From contig NZ_FMYO01000001.1 of assembly GCF_900096895.1 (NCBI RefSeq), positions 1 to 64,000 of the forward strand: 64,000 nt of DNA, written 5' to 3'. This DNA is from Acinetobacter kookii. GTDB taxonomy: Bacteria > Pseudomonadota > Gammaproteobacteria > Pseudomonadales > Moraxellaceae. A model generated the notes under the pieces. That model did no database searches and was not told the DNA's origin. It saw nothing but the letters and a program-made list of their open reading frames with translations. Positions 19,020-28,170 of the stretch are shown here, piece after piece. Position numbers and translations under genes: made by a program. Within the stretch, counting starts at the first letter, position 1. Each line of letters starts with the position of its first letter.

Positions 19020-22000
19020 TATGGTATAGCTCCAGCACTATTCGTTGTATTTGTTTTAACCACGGTTACAGGTACAGGAGCTGTCTGTGCCGAAACAACA
19101 CGAACCGATTTATCATTTACGACCTGATCCACCAGTTGCATGCCGGCGTACCCTCGACTCGAACCAATATGGCCTGAATTGCCACTAATCAATCGGAAAT
19201 TTACTTTCACAGCCAAACCAGGGTTTTGCTGGTCTTTCCAGATCATTTCAAAATAATTTCCCCATTGGGTACGTTGGGCATGATCAATGAGGCGGTTAAT
19301 GCCATATTCTCCCGGTTCATCAAAAATGGTATGCGTTTGTCCTTGCAAATCTACTGCGGTAATACGTGCTCCAGGCATAGCTCCCTGATTTGGCCAGACA
19401 AAATTCACCCATTGTTGAACGCCATTTTCATAAACCATTCTTTGGCCATCAATATCAATGGTATAAGAAAGCAGTTGTGGATTCTCTAAGGGATAAAACT
19501 GGAAATTTGATGGATTGACTGTGGCCGTTCCTGTGGTTTGGTTCAACTCACCGGTGGCCATGCCATTATTAGGGGCAACATAACTTTGGAAATTCATCAC
19601 AAATTGTGGATTGAGGTTAATTCCCAAATCTTTCCAGGTTTTAGACGTTAATAGATAACCTCGACGAATGACCAGTGGATCAAGATTGTCTTTGACAAAC
19701 CGTGCAATACTGCCATTTTCACCCAAAATTTGACTGATTTCCTGACGGGTTGCTTGCAAGGTCGCAGAAGCAGTGAATGGATATTTTTGGCTTAGGTTAG
19801 CCATAAATGGCTGATTGGCCTGTATCATCCATAATTTATTTATTTCATGTTGTGCGGGAATCAATAAACCTTCAAAGGATTGGGTTAATGGACTCATCAA
19901 TAATTTCTGCAAAACTTGTTGATCCCGCTCATTCAGGCCAACCGTCATTTTTTCATCAATCATTTTTTGGCTATGATTAAACACAGAGTTCTGATCATTA
20001 ATCGTTTGCCTGACTAGAATGATTGCTGCAGGACCAATTTCCCCTGCACTTTTCAAATCATTGAACTTGCTCCTCACCCGGGCCAATGATTGCATGTATT
20101 CATCTAATAAAGATTGGTTTTGTTGATCATCACGTTTACGCACCATTTGGTAGAACATCTGGAATTCTTTTGAAATGGTGCCCTGTGCCTGACTCGATGC
20201 CTGTTGTACGACTCTAGGTTCATTCCGGTTTAAAACTCTAGTTTTAAACCACGCCATGAATCCCGTTTTGGGTGTAACCAGTTCAGCCTGAATGACTGGA
20301 TTATCCCAGCTGGTTTCTTTAGCCACCTGCTGGACAATGGCTCGAATGGGTGAATTTTCTGGCTCTCCCAAGATTTCAATATTTTTTGCTTGCCGGTTAA
20401 AATCGTTGGCTTTTGCATAGTAAATGCCATTTAAAAATTTGTGCCATTCAGTGATATATTGCTGTTTATATAATGCAGTTAATTGCTTACGAATCTGGTC
20501 TGAACTGCCGCTCAACGTCAGATCATCCGATTGGGTGATATTTAATACCCAGTCTTTGCTATCGGTTGGGCGGTTTGACGCATCATCAATGGCTTTTTCT
20601 ACATATTCTTGCCAGGCTTTATATGTAAACATGCCAGGTAAGGCATAACTTCCCAGTACAGTATTTTGATTATTTTCCCCAACGATCTGTTTTATCGTTA
20701 CAGCAGGATAACGCACTGCAGCGCGCATTTTGATTTCGTTATACACACGATCCCGTGCAGGCATCCCCCGAATAACAGCCAACAAGACCTGACGGGTCTG
20801 ATCTACCAGCAAAGGGTCAGCTTCAAGTATGGGAAATTTTTGATCGTTTGCCAGCGCAAGGCTATAGGATAATATCTGCTCGGCTTTCTGGATTATTTCA
20901 CCCCGTGGCACTTGTCCTCGGTTTGCATCCAGCCAAGGACGCCAGAAACGAGTCAACTGATCGCCTAAATGGCTTGAATCCATATATTGAGAATTACTCA
21001 GCATCAAATAAGCCTTTAAAGCATTGTAAGCATCCTGAGGATTGGTTTCAGAGGGTTCCAAATATTGCTGATTTTTAACTCCCTGATTTATTGTCACATT
21101 GACATGGTTGGCTTTTAAAGTGGCTTCATTCGTTTTTATACGTTGTAAATACTGCGCAATATTCTGCTGGGTCGGCTGCAAAAGCAGCTGTCTAATTCCC
21201 GCCAAATATTCGCTTTGTAATTTTTCTCGCAATGTATCACCTTGATACAGACCAAAGCCAAATCGTATAGGCTGATTTTGTTCAAACTGATCAAGCTGCT
21301 GCATACGCTCCTGCAAAATGAGCAACGCATCTAGTTGTGTAGAGAGCTGTTGGCCAGATTGCTTTTGCAAATGAACCACCTTGTCTAAATCGGCCTGAAC
21401 ATCGGCAATCAGCTGTTGATTATTGCGATATGACCAAATCCACAAGCTCAATATTATGGAGATTCCCAGCAAGGCAGCCATAAAGGCAACATGACGTTGT
21501 TTCTTGCGTTTAGGATTAATATGCTGTTTAACCAGATGCTGGTCCTTTAAAATCACATCCGAAAACAGAGCTTTCAGAAAGTACCCACGGTTCTGTGAAA
21601 CTGAATGACCCGGCACAGTATTTTCACTCTTTAAGCTTGCTGATAAATGAAAATCCTGTACCATCTGTTCGGTCATTGGGCTTTCAGTGATTCCCTGTTG
21701 TAAGGCACTGGTAAAATAGAAGCCACGAAATACGGGTTTAAACTGATAGGGATTGTCTTCAAACAAAGTCGCTATAAAAGTTTTCAGCACCGGTTTTAAG
21801 TTTTTAAATTCTAAGGGAAATGTGATTACACTGGGTGAAATATTCTGGCTATGACGTCGGCTAAGATGCGTGTTACTTAATCCTTTTAAACCCTCATATA
21901 AAACAGCATAATGCTGTTCAAACAGTGCCATTACATCCTGCACAGCATCTGGTTCGTATTTTAAGGTCGCGCCCCATACCTGATTCAATTCATCGACATC

Positions 22001-22825
22001 ATAACATTCAAAAAAATCGGTAAAGCCTGCAATCAAGTCCATTTTGGAAAACACCACATATACGGGTGCAAATATCTCTAAACGTTCAGTAATGTCTTGA
22101 ATACGTGTTCTTAAATTCTTAGCCAATTTTATAGATTGTTCAGGACTTTGGCTCGCCAGTTCTGTAATACTGACCATCACAATTAAACCATTCACAGGTG
22201 CTTGAGTACGGCTTTTCTTTAATAGATTCAAAAATCCCAACCATTCAGGATGATCTTCAGCATAAGCTGAATAACGTCCGGCAGTATCCAGCAATACCCC
22301 TTCCGTAGAGAAAAACCAGTCACAGTTTTTTGTCCCGCTGAGGCCAGAAGAAATACTTTTTTGATGGGAATTTTCAAAGGGAAATTTTAGCCCTGAATGA
22401 TAAATAGCTGAACTTTTACCTGCGGCAGGATTCCCAATCAGCATATACCAGGGTAATTCATATAATGCCGTGTTGCCTTTTTTGTTCCCCAACTTTGATT
22501 TGCGAATCAGTTGGATTGATTTTTTCATTTGCAGGCTGATGAGCTGTAATTCTTGCGTTTCTTTTGGTTGGCCATATTCTGCATTTCTATCCTGCTCAAT
22601 TGCTTCTGCAAGCACTGTGCCCTGTTGAGCAGGACGATTTTTTTGAACCCGTCTATAGATGCCATAGCCGATGATTGTAAAAACATAAGCTGCAACTAAG
22701 GTCCAAAAAATATTTCGCGGAATAGCCGGGTAAGAAGAAACCAGTAACACTAAAATAGAGAGTGCAATAATGGCTTTGGGATGGGTTACATATTGCCAGA
22801 CATAATTTAAAATAGTGTAAAACAT
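19019..22825 (-). CDS. tssM: T6SS membrane complex protein TssM (IcmF family)
   Basis: Large inner-membrane protein that spans to the periplasm and forms the T6SS trans-envelope channel with TssL. It is full length at 1268 residues. Two N-terminal membrane segments (about 13-31 and 37-56) precede a cytoplasmic GTPase/ATPase-like domain with Walker A GNPAAGKSS near residue 132 and DTAGRY. A third membrane segment lies near 445-465, followed by the long periplasmic domain ending in the IcmF C-terminal region (EPGEYGINRLIDHA). The preceding membrane-protein gene ends 57 bp upstream; the BON/OmpA gene overlaps its stop. Walker A residues are intact, which is not true of every TssM. Confidence 0.95.
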   Translation of the reverse strand: MFYTILNYVWQYVTHPKAIIALSILVLLVSSYPAIPRNIFWTLVAAYVFTIIGYGIYRRVQKNRPAQQGTVLAEAIEQDRNAEYGQPKETQELQLISLQMKKSIQLIRKSKLGNKKGNTALYELPWYMLIGNPAAGKSSAIYHSGLKFPFENSHQKSISSGLSGTKNCDWFFSTEGVLLDTAGRYSAYAEDHPEWLGFLNLLKKSRTQAPVNGLIVMVSITELASQSPEQSIKLAKNLRTRIQDITERLEIFAPVYVVFSKMDLIAGFTDFFECYDVDELNQVWGATLKYEPDAVQDVMALFEQHYAVLYEGLKGLSNTHLSRRHSQNISPSVITFPLEFKNLKPVLKTFIATLFEDNPYQFKPVFRGFYFTSALQQGITESPMTEQMVQDFHLSASLKSENTVPGHSVSQNRGYFLKALFSDVILKDQHLVKQHINPKRKKQRHVAFMAALLGISIILSLWIWSYRNNQQLIADVQADLDKVVHLQKQSGQQLSTQLDALLILQERMQQLDQFEQNQPIRFGFGLYQGDTLREKLQSEYLAGIRQLLLQPTQQNIAQYLQRIKTNEATLKANHVNVTINQGVKNQQYLEPSETNPQDAYNALKAYLMLSNSQYMDSSHLGDQLTRFWRPWLDANRGQVPRGEIIQKAEQILSYSLALANDQKFPILEADPLLVDQTRQVLLAVIRGMPARDRVYNEIKMRAAVRYPAVTIKQIVGENNQNTVLGSYALPGMFTYKAWQEYVEKAIDDASNRPTDSKDWVLNITQSDDLTLSGSSDQIRKQLTALYKQQYITEWHKFLNGIYYAKANDFNRQAKNIEILGEPENSPIRAIVQQVAKETSWDNPVIQAELVTPKTGFMAWFKTRVLNRNEPRVVQQASSQAQGTISKEFQMFYQMVRKRDDQQNQSLLDEYMQSLARVRSKFNDLKSAGEIGPAAIILVRQTINDQNSVFNHSQKMIDEKMTVGLNERDQQVLQKLLMSPLTQSFEGLLIPAQHEINKLWMIQANQPFMANLSQKYPFTASATLQATRQEISQILGENGSIARFVKDNLDPLVIRRGYLLTSKTWKDLGINLNPQFVMNFQSYVAPNNGMATGELNQTTGTATVNPSNFQFYPLENPQLLSYTIDIDGQRMVYENGVQQWVNFVWPNQGAMPGARITAVDLQGQTHTIFDEPGEYGINRLIDHAQRTQWGNYFEMIWKDQQNPGLAVKVNFRLISGNSGHIGSSRGYAGMQLVDQVVNDKSVRVVSAQTAPVPVTVVKTNTTNSAGAIP

Positions 22826-22882
22826 GTGATTCTCATTATTTTATTTATATTTAAATGTTTTGTTTTTAGAATTAATTTAATA

Positions 22883-24286
22883 CTACATGGGTTTAAAAAA
22901 AGCATGGGTTAAAGCCTGGTCAGCACTGTATATCATGCTGGTCAACTCTTCAGGCAGATGCATACCCAACATAAAACCAAAAATTTTTGCGAGTTGTTGT
23001 GTATGGCCCAAAATTGGTTTTGTATAGATACAATGGTGGGGTTCAATTAAAGCGGGTAAAAATGTCTGATTATTTTTTTTAATGCTTTTGATATCCATTG
23101 CATCATCTAAAACCAGTACAAAAGGTCGTTCCTGGTGGGACTGATTTGCATGCTCAGGCATCACCTGATTGAGGCAAGTCAATAAATTGTCTACGTTGCT
23201 TGCAACTTTAAGCTGCTTGATTGCATCTATATCATTGATCTTCACATCTTCAGCCGCCACACACCAACTGGATGCAAATTCTGCTGGCAAATAATCATCC
23301 ATCAGCCACATTTTTTCATCCAGAAATGTCTGGTCAATTTCAGAATCTATATTAACGATGAATGAAAATTCCTCAGTTTGTTCCGATATTTGATGCAATA
23401 ATTTAAGCCAGTCCTCATAAGCACTTTGCTGAGCGATATAATGATGTTGCAGATGGACTTGCTGCGAAATTATTCCCAACGATTGCATAAAATTAAGCAA
23501 TATTTCCCGGCTTGAATATTCATCCCAAACATGTAATACCTGGTTCGATAATAAAATATGAACATTGATTCGATTTAGACGTGACACCTGTTCAATGGAG
23601 ATGTCTTTATCATTAGTGTCTGGAGCATCCGAATTACTCCAGGCAGGATGCATTCTGTATTGGTAGGCCAGTTCTCTATCATAAAATAATGCTGACCACT
23701 TTAAATGCTCAGCCACTTGCATTAAGGTTTCAGACTGTTGTTTTAATTGTTGTTGAATTAAAGCCTTTATACGTGCTAAGCGACCTGCTTCATCTTTTTC
23801 ATGCTGCTCATCATCTTCTGGCTCAAACGCTAATATATGATCAAGCGTTTGAATCCTGTAGGATAAAATAGCTAAGCCATAACTGTTTTCTAAATTATAA
23901 TCTAATTCCGGCGATTTAAATTTTTTTAACCCATCAATTATTGATGCATTTTCCCCCCATGCATGGCACACGGAGGATGAAAAAACATTCAAATTGAACC
24001 ATTGAATCCCTTCAACTTTTGATTCGTGACTTGTCTGTGCTTTATTTAATTGCTGTTCCAATAATGCCTGATTTTGCTGTTTTTTACGCCGTATATAGGC
24101 CCGATAAGCCTGATAAATAAAATATGGCGCAAGTATTATTAAAGATAAAAGAATGGGTAAAATAAAAAAATATGAAACTAAATCTAGGCTCGAAGGATCA
24201 TATTGAATATCACGCCAATAATAAATAATGACTATACTTAACAATAGAAACATACTGCTGAAAATCCACAGCATCAGCTTATTCAT
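22883..24286 (-). CDS. T6SS-locus membrane protein of unknown function, 467 residues
   Basis: Two N-terminal transmembrane helices (about residues 5-23 and 38-60) are followed by a basic stretch (RRKKQQNQ) and a cytoplasmic domain of about 400 residues. No named T6SS domain is recognisable. The C-terminal part (PFVLVLDDAMD, HHCIYTKPILGHTQQLAKIFGFMLGMHLPEELTSM) may be beta-ketoacyl-synthase-like in composition, but this is not secure. Its ATG overlaps the tssG stop (ATGA), and tssM follows, so it is co-translated with the membrane-complex genes. Acinetobacter T6SS loci contain lineage-specific asa genes; this is probably one, but I cannot assign the letter. Confidence 0.65.
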   Translation of the reverse strand: MNKLMLWIFSSMFLLLSIVIIYYWRDIQYDPSSLDLVSYFFILPILLSLIILAPYFIYQAYRAYIRRKKQQNQALLEQQLNKAQTSHESKVEGIQWFNLNVFSSSVCHAWGENASIIDGLKKFKSPELDYNLENSYGLAILSYRIQTLDHILAFEPEDDEQHEKDEAGRLARIKALIQQQLKQQSETLMQVAEHLKWSALFYDRELAYQYRMHPAWSNSDAPDTNDKDISIEQVSRLNRINVHILLSNQVLHVWDEYSSREILLNFMQSLGIISQQVHLQHHYIAQQSAYEDWLKLLHQISEQTEEFSFIVNIDSEIDQTFLDEKMWLMDDYLPAEFASSWCVAAEDVKINDIDAIKQLKVASNVDNLLTCLNQVMPEHANQSHQERPFVLVLDDAMDIKSIKKNNQTFLPALIEPHHCIYTKPILGHTQQLAKIFGFMLGMHLPEELTSMIYSADQALTHAFFKPM

Positions 24287-25278
24287 TGCATGACTCCCAA
24301 TAAGCTATAACAGGTCTCTGCATGATTTTCTGTATGTCTAGCCATTAAAAAAGCCCCTTGGGCCAAGCCATGTTCTGATTTTGAATCCAGGCAAAGCGCC
24401 TGTATATTTTCTTTTTTTAATATTAAGCGTACATCTACCATTATTGTGGGACTACACCAAGTTGAAAGTATTTTCTTTAACTTCTCACTCATTTTTTGCT
24501 TGGGTAAAAAGCTGAGATAATCCATTCTAGATAATGGACCAATCTGAATCTCTATTTTTCCGCCCAGTTGCCGAATATTTTCCCCACAAAAGGTATTTCT
24601 TCCAAGTAAACTGCCATTTAAACTTCCTAAAGTTGTTCGTTGTGCCTCTTGCAATTTGAATTTTTCGTCTACCCACTGTTTTATTGTAAATTCAGTTTTG
24701 AAAATACAGTTAAGCATGGTTTTTAAAGCGTATGCGGTATTATTTTGTCCCTGCATTAAACCTGAAAATTCAGCAAAATAATCATCTAATTCAGTCTGAT
24801 TCTGTTGTGTTCTGACATAACCATTTAAAGCATGCAGGATATCCAGATAATCATTTTCCTTTTCAATTTCATACCGTATGGGTAAATGATAGTTCAAACT
24901 TGCATCAACATATTGTGCGGTCAGCTTGTGATTAAATAAGCTTAGAAAACTTAGAGTTTCTTGTCTTTGCTGACGACGGCTTTGCTTAATTTTATAAGTA
25001 TAGCTATAAGGCAAAGCACCTTGTATACCGGTGATCCCCATCATAAGATTAGTGATCTGTATGTACTTGTTTTCAAAAGTTAGCGATTCTATCTCAGTCA
25101 CTGGAAAATGAAGATTTAAAGAACTCTGGAATTTAAAATCATTCGCCCAGTATTGGGTGATAGTTGAATGTGGCATATGGCGCAACAAACGTGTCGCCTG
25201 AATAAACTCATAAGCTGTAGGGGTGGTAAAGAGATCTTCTATTACAGAAGTTTCTTGCCACCAACGTTCTGTACGCAT
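24283..25278 (-). CDS. tssG: T6SS baseplate subunit TssG
   Basis: Wedge component of the T6SS baseplate that binds TssF in a TssF2-TssG complex with TssE and TssK. The 331-residue length is typical. Family features are the N-terminal FIQATRLLRHM segment, the FPVTEIESL region, GITGIQGALPYSYT, the LFNHKLTAQYV segment and the late LGRNTFCGENIRQLGGKIEIQIGPLSRMDYLSFLP. It overlaps tssF by 37 bp at its start and the following membrane-protein gene by 4 bp at its end. Confidence 0.92.
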   Translation of the reverse strand: MRTERWWQETSVIEDLFTTPTAYEFIQATRLLRHMPHSTITQYWANDFKFQSSLNLHFPVTEIESLTFENKYIQITNLMMGITGIQGALPYSYTYKIKQSRRQQRQETLSFLSLFNHKLTAQYVDASLNYHLPIRYEIEKENDYLDILHALNGYVRTQQNQTELDDYFAEFSGLMQGQNNTAYALKTMLNCIFKTEFTIKQWVDEKFKLQEAQRTTLGSLNGSLLGRNTFCGENIRQLGGKIEIQIGPLSRMDYLSFLPKQKMSEKLKKILSTWCSPTIMVDVRLILKKENIQALCLDSKSEHGLAQGAFLMARHTENHAETCYSLLGVMQ

Positions 25279-27050
25279 TGGTATAACTCCTGTTGAGTAT
25301 TTGAATCACTGACCACAAGATCAACATAACTATTCATTTGAACTTTTAAATTAAAAATATGGCTTAAAATTTGGCTAAAAATATACAGGCTATGGCCTTT
25401 AAAAATTTGTGAATCTATAGCTAAATTCACTTTAATTCCACGGACAAATAAGGGAAAAGGTTGCGCTTCCACCAATTTTTGTGTCAAAGAAAAATCAATC
25501 CTTTTAATGGCTTCAATAACGAGCTGGTTTTCTTTCAATTTAGGCAAGTTATAAAGCACTAAAAGCTCTTTAATATGGCTGAGGGCATCCCCTTTCATCA
25601 GGGACAAGGTATTTAAGGATAAATGAGAGATAATGCGCCATTGTTCATTTTTATTTTGCGCAAAGTAATACGGCTTGAACGGTCGCTTTAACATAAATGC
25701 ACGCCGTGCAAGGTGGTTTCCATTCAAATGCAGAACATTATTGGCCTGACTTAAAACTTCATGGGGTAAATCCCCATTACAACAGAGTAGTTGTGTACTG
25801 ATAAAATCAGACTTGGTGCTATGAGGTGATAAATGTTTGGAAACAATGGAATAACGGGTTTCACCCAGATTATTCTGCAATTGTGTAGAATTCAAGCTAT
25901 AAAAATAGTGCTCATTATGCTGATGATAATGGCTCATGGAAAAAAATGGAAAAATAGGAACTGTAGTCTGATCCTGATTACTTTTTTCCCGAATCATATT
26001 CATCTCGACTATTGAATAAAGCTGATAAAATTCAGGATGATGGATATCGGTGAGTAATGGATATTCTAATTGTTTATGATTTATTTTTTGCGGTTCAGCC
26101 TGCTTATAAAATAGGTTCACTACAGGCGTTGAAAACAGTTTAAAATTTGCAACATTCAGCTCAGTATAGTTACGGATACAGGCCTGATCATTTAAATTGA
26201 TCTTTAAATGAATCAATATTTCAAATTCTGTATCTTCGCCTATTAAATGTTTTAAGAAATTTAAATTAAGATTGAGATAATTAAATTTTTCAGGAAAACA
26301 AAAGTATTCCAGCAGTAAACGGTAAGCATGATGGGTATGTTGATCAATCGGTAATAGACTTTCAGATTCAGCAAAGCCCATGACTGCAAATGGATTAGCA
26401 ATTTCAATAATGCGATTGCCCGTGTTTAATGAAAATCCTGTACTGGCATGAAATATATTGTCCAAAACCTGCAAAGGGAAATTTGCAATCGCATCCAGGT
26501 AAATCGGTAATTTCTCACTGATTAACAACTGTTGGCTTTGTTGATAAATTTCAAAGCCTAAACTGAGCGTCGCATTCTGATTTAAATGCATGTGAGCACG
26601 AGGATGGGTTTTAAAATTCAGGCTCTTTAAAGTGATGGGTAATAATCGTACAGGCTGGGTGGTACTAAATTCACACTGTATGCCTTTAAAACTGCGTGAC
26701 TTTAGCGAAGTCGCTTTAGGAATCTCATGTACTTCAGTCAGCTTTTTTATTTTATTTAAATCTTCAAAACTGACGACTGAACATGCGGGAAATGGCTTGA
26801 GATACTGAGGAAACATGACCTGGAATAATGAACGGGTAAAGACCTCATAACTGTCTGCCAGTTTTTTATCAATACGTGCAGCGACGAGCGAAAAAGCCTG
26901 AATCAGGCGTTCAATATGCGGATCGTCAATTTGTTCTTGATTGAGCGATAGACGTTGAGCAATTTTCGGATATTTCTGTGCAAATTCACGCGATTGTTGC
27001 CCAAATTCTTGTAATTGCTTCTCATAATACGGTAACAGTTCTTCAATCAC
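25242..27050 (-). CDS. tssF: T6SS baseplate subunit TssF
   Basis: Major wedge protein of the T6SS baseplate, 602 residues. The N-terminus has the signature ELLPYYEKQLQEFGQQSREFAQKYPKIAQRL and DPHIERLIQAFSLVAARI, and the middle contains the FPQYLKPFPACSVVSFE segment. TssG follows with an overlap and tssE precedes by 11 bp, so the baseplate proteins are translated as a block. Confidence 0.94.
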   Translation of the reverse strand: MIEELLPYYEKQLQEFGQQSREFAQKYPKIAQRLSLNQEQIDDPHIERLIQAFSLVAARIDKKLADSYEVFTRSLFQVMFPQYLKPFPACSVVSFEDLNKIKKLTEVHEIPKATSLKSRSFKGIQCEFSTTQPVRLLPITLKSLNFKTHPRAHMHLNQNATLSLGFEIYQQSQQLLISEKLPIYLDAIANFPLQVLDNIFHASTGFSLNTGNRIIEIANPFAVMGFAESESLLPIDQHTHHAYRLLLEYFCFPEKFNYLNLNLNFLKHLIGEDTEFEILIHLKINLNDQACIRNYTELNVANFKLFSTPVVNLFYKQAEPQKINHKQLEYPLLTDIHHPEFYQLYSIVEMNMIREKSNQDQTTVPIFPFFSMSHYHQHNEHYFYSLNSTQLQNNLGETRYSIVSKHLSPHSTKSDFISTQLLCCNGDLPHEVLSQANNVLHLNGNHLARRAFMLKRPFKPYYFAQNKNEQWRIISHLSLNTLSLMKGDALSHIKELLVLYNLPKLKENQLVIEAIKRIDFSLTQKLVEAQPFPLFVRGIKVNLAIDSQIFKGHSLYIFSQILSHIFNLKVQMNSYVDLVVSDSNTQQELYQCVQNVGGKKLL

Positions 27051-27061
27051 AGCGAACCCAC

Positions 27062-27538
27062 TTAAGATCTTGCAGAAATAACATAGTGTTGCGTTGTTGG
27101 TTTCAATAAAACGTCCAGAATGACCGGCTCAAATAAAGGCTGTATGTTTAAATAAGCTTGAACACTTAAAGATAATGCTCCCATGTTATGACCATCGCTT
27201 AGCATGGTGACCTTAATCTGCTTAAGTCGGGGTTCATGGGCAATAATCGATTGTTGAATAGATTGACAAATTTTATCCCGATCTGTGGGATTGGCCGTTG
27301 ACAACCCCACAAAGTCAATAATCCCAAACTGCATAACAGACTGCTTTACTAAAGGAAAATCATGAATGACTCCATCCAGTAGCGACATGCGGCTATTGAG
27401 TAAATCCTCCAGATCCGAGGCTACAGATTCTCGTAATTTTTGAAGTGAAATTCCACGCTCATTCTGTTCATAATCCGCTAATAGCCGCTCAAATAAAGTG
27501 GTTTTAAAACCGTAAGGATATAATTGGTCTAAGTTCAT
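27062..27538 (-). CDS. tssE: T6SS baseplate subunit TssE (gp25-like)
   Basis: Homologue of phage T4 gp25 that initiates sheath assembly. It is 158 residues long, with the N-terminal LLADYEQNERGISLQKLRESVASDLEDLLNSR arrangement and the gp25 core VMQFGIIDFVGLSTANPTDR, then the Glu-Pro-Arg segment IIAHEPRLKQIKV that contains the conserved EPR core of the family. It lies 72 bp downstream of hcp and 11 bp upstream of tssF. Confidence 0.92.
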   Translation of the reverse strand: MNLDQLYPYGFKTTLFERLLADYEQNERGISLQKLRESVASDLEDLLNSRMSLLDGVIHDFPLVKQSVMQFGIIDFVGLSTANPTDRDKICQSIQQSIIAHEPRLKQIKVTMLSDGHNMGALSLSVQAYLNIQPLFEPVILDVLLKPTTQHYVISARS

Positions 27539-27610
27539 TTTTTATTATTTAATGATGAAAAAATTATTCATAGCGACCAACGGCAGTTGGCCACTATTTG
27601 GGTCAGTACA

Positions 27611-28114
27611 CTATGCAGCGTAAGAAGCTGTATTATTGGAAAGTGACCATTTCTTTGTTACCGCACCTTTTTGTGTACCGTTAATATCCTGCTGATTATA
27701 AGTCCATTCTACTGCAGCATATTTCAAACCAAAAGATTCGGTCGGAACCCCTTCTTCATTGACGTTTGGGGTAACGCTTGAAACAAGCACATGCTTTAAC
27801 TTGATTTGAAGATATTTAATCCGCTTGTCACCATTCGCACGGTAAAAATCGATTTGAACTTCGTCAAAGGTATATCCAGCTGAACATGCTTCCCAAAGTT
27901 TTGGACTGGTTGCATCTAAATCTTTTACAAACAGCATATCTGAATGTTCGACACGTTCGGCAGTATGGCTACCTACACTTGAAGATGTCGCGGATTTAGG
28001 TTGACGGATATTGTGTGCCCAAGAATTTACTTCTAGCCAGTCTTTGTGTTCGGAGTCGCGAGATTCACCATCAACTTTATATTTGCCACGAAATTGGACG
28101 TATATATCTTTCAT
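27611..28114 (-). CDS. hcp: T6SS inner-tube protein Hcp
   Basis: Forms the hexameric rings of the T6SS tube and is itself exported. The 167 residues begin MKDIYVQFRGKYKVDGESRD and include the Hcp core segments EHSDMLFVKDLDATSPKLWEACSAG and FDEVQIDFYRANGDKRIKYLQIKL. It is the usual Acinetobacter Hcp type. It sits 56 bp downstream of tssC and its own AT-rich leader suggests extra expression relative to neighbours, although no promoter can be pinpointed. Confidence 0.95.
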   Translation of the reverse strand: MKDIYVQFRGKYKVDGESRDSEHKDWLEVNSWAHNIRQPKSATSSSVGSHTAERVEHSDMLFVKDLDATSPKLWEACSAGYTFDEVQIDFYRANGDKRIKYLQIKLKHVLVSSVTPNVNEEGVPTESFGLKYAAVEWTYNQQDINGTQKGAVTKKWSLSNNTASYAA

Positions 28115-28170
28115 TTTTATAAATTTTCCTGTTTTATTTTTAAATTATTATAAAATTGCGCTCTAATTAG

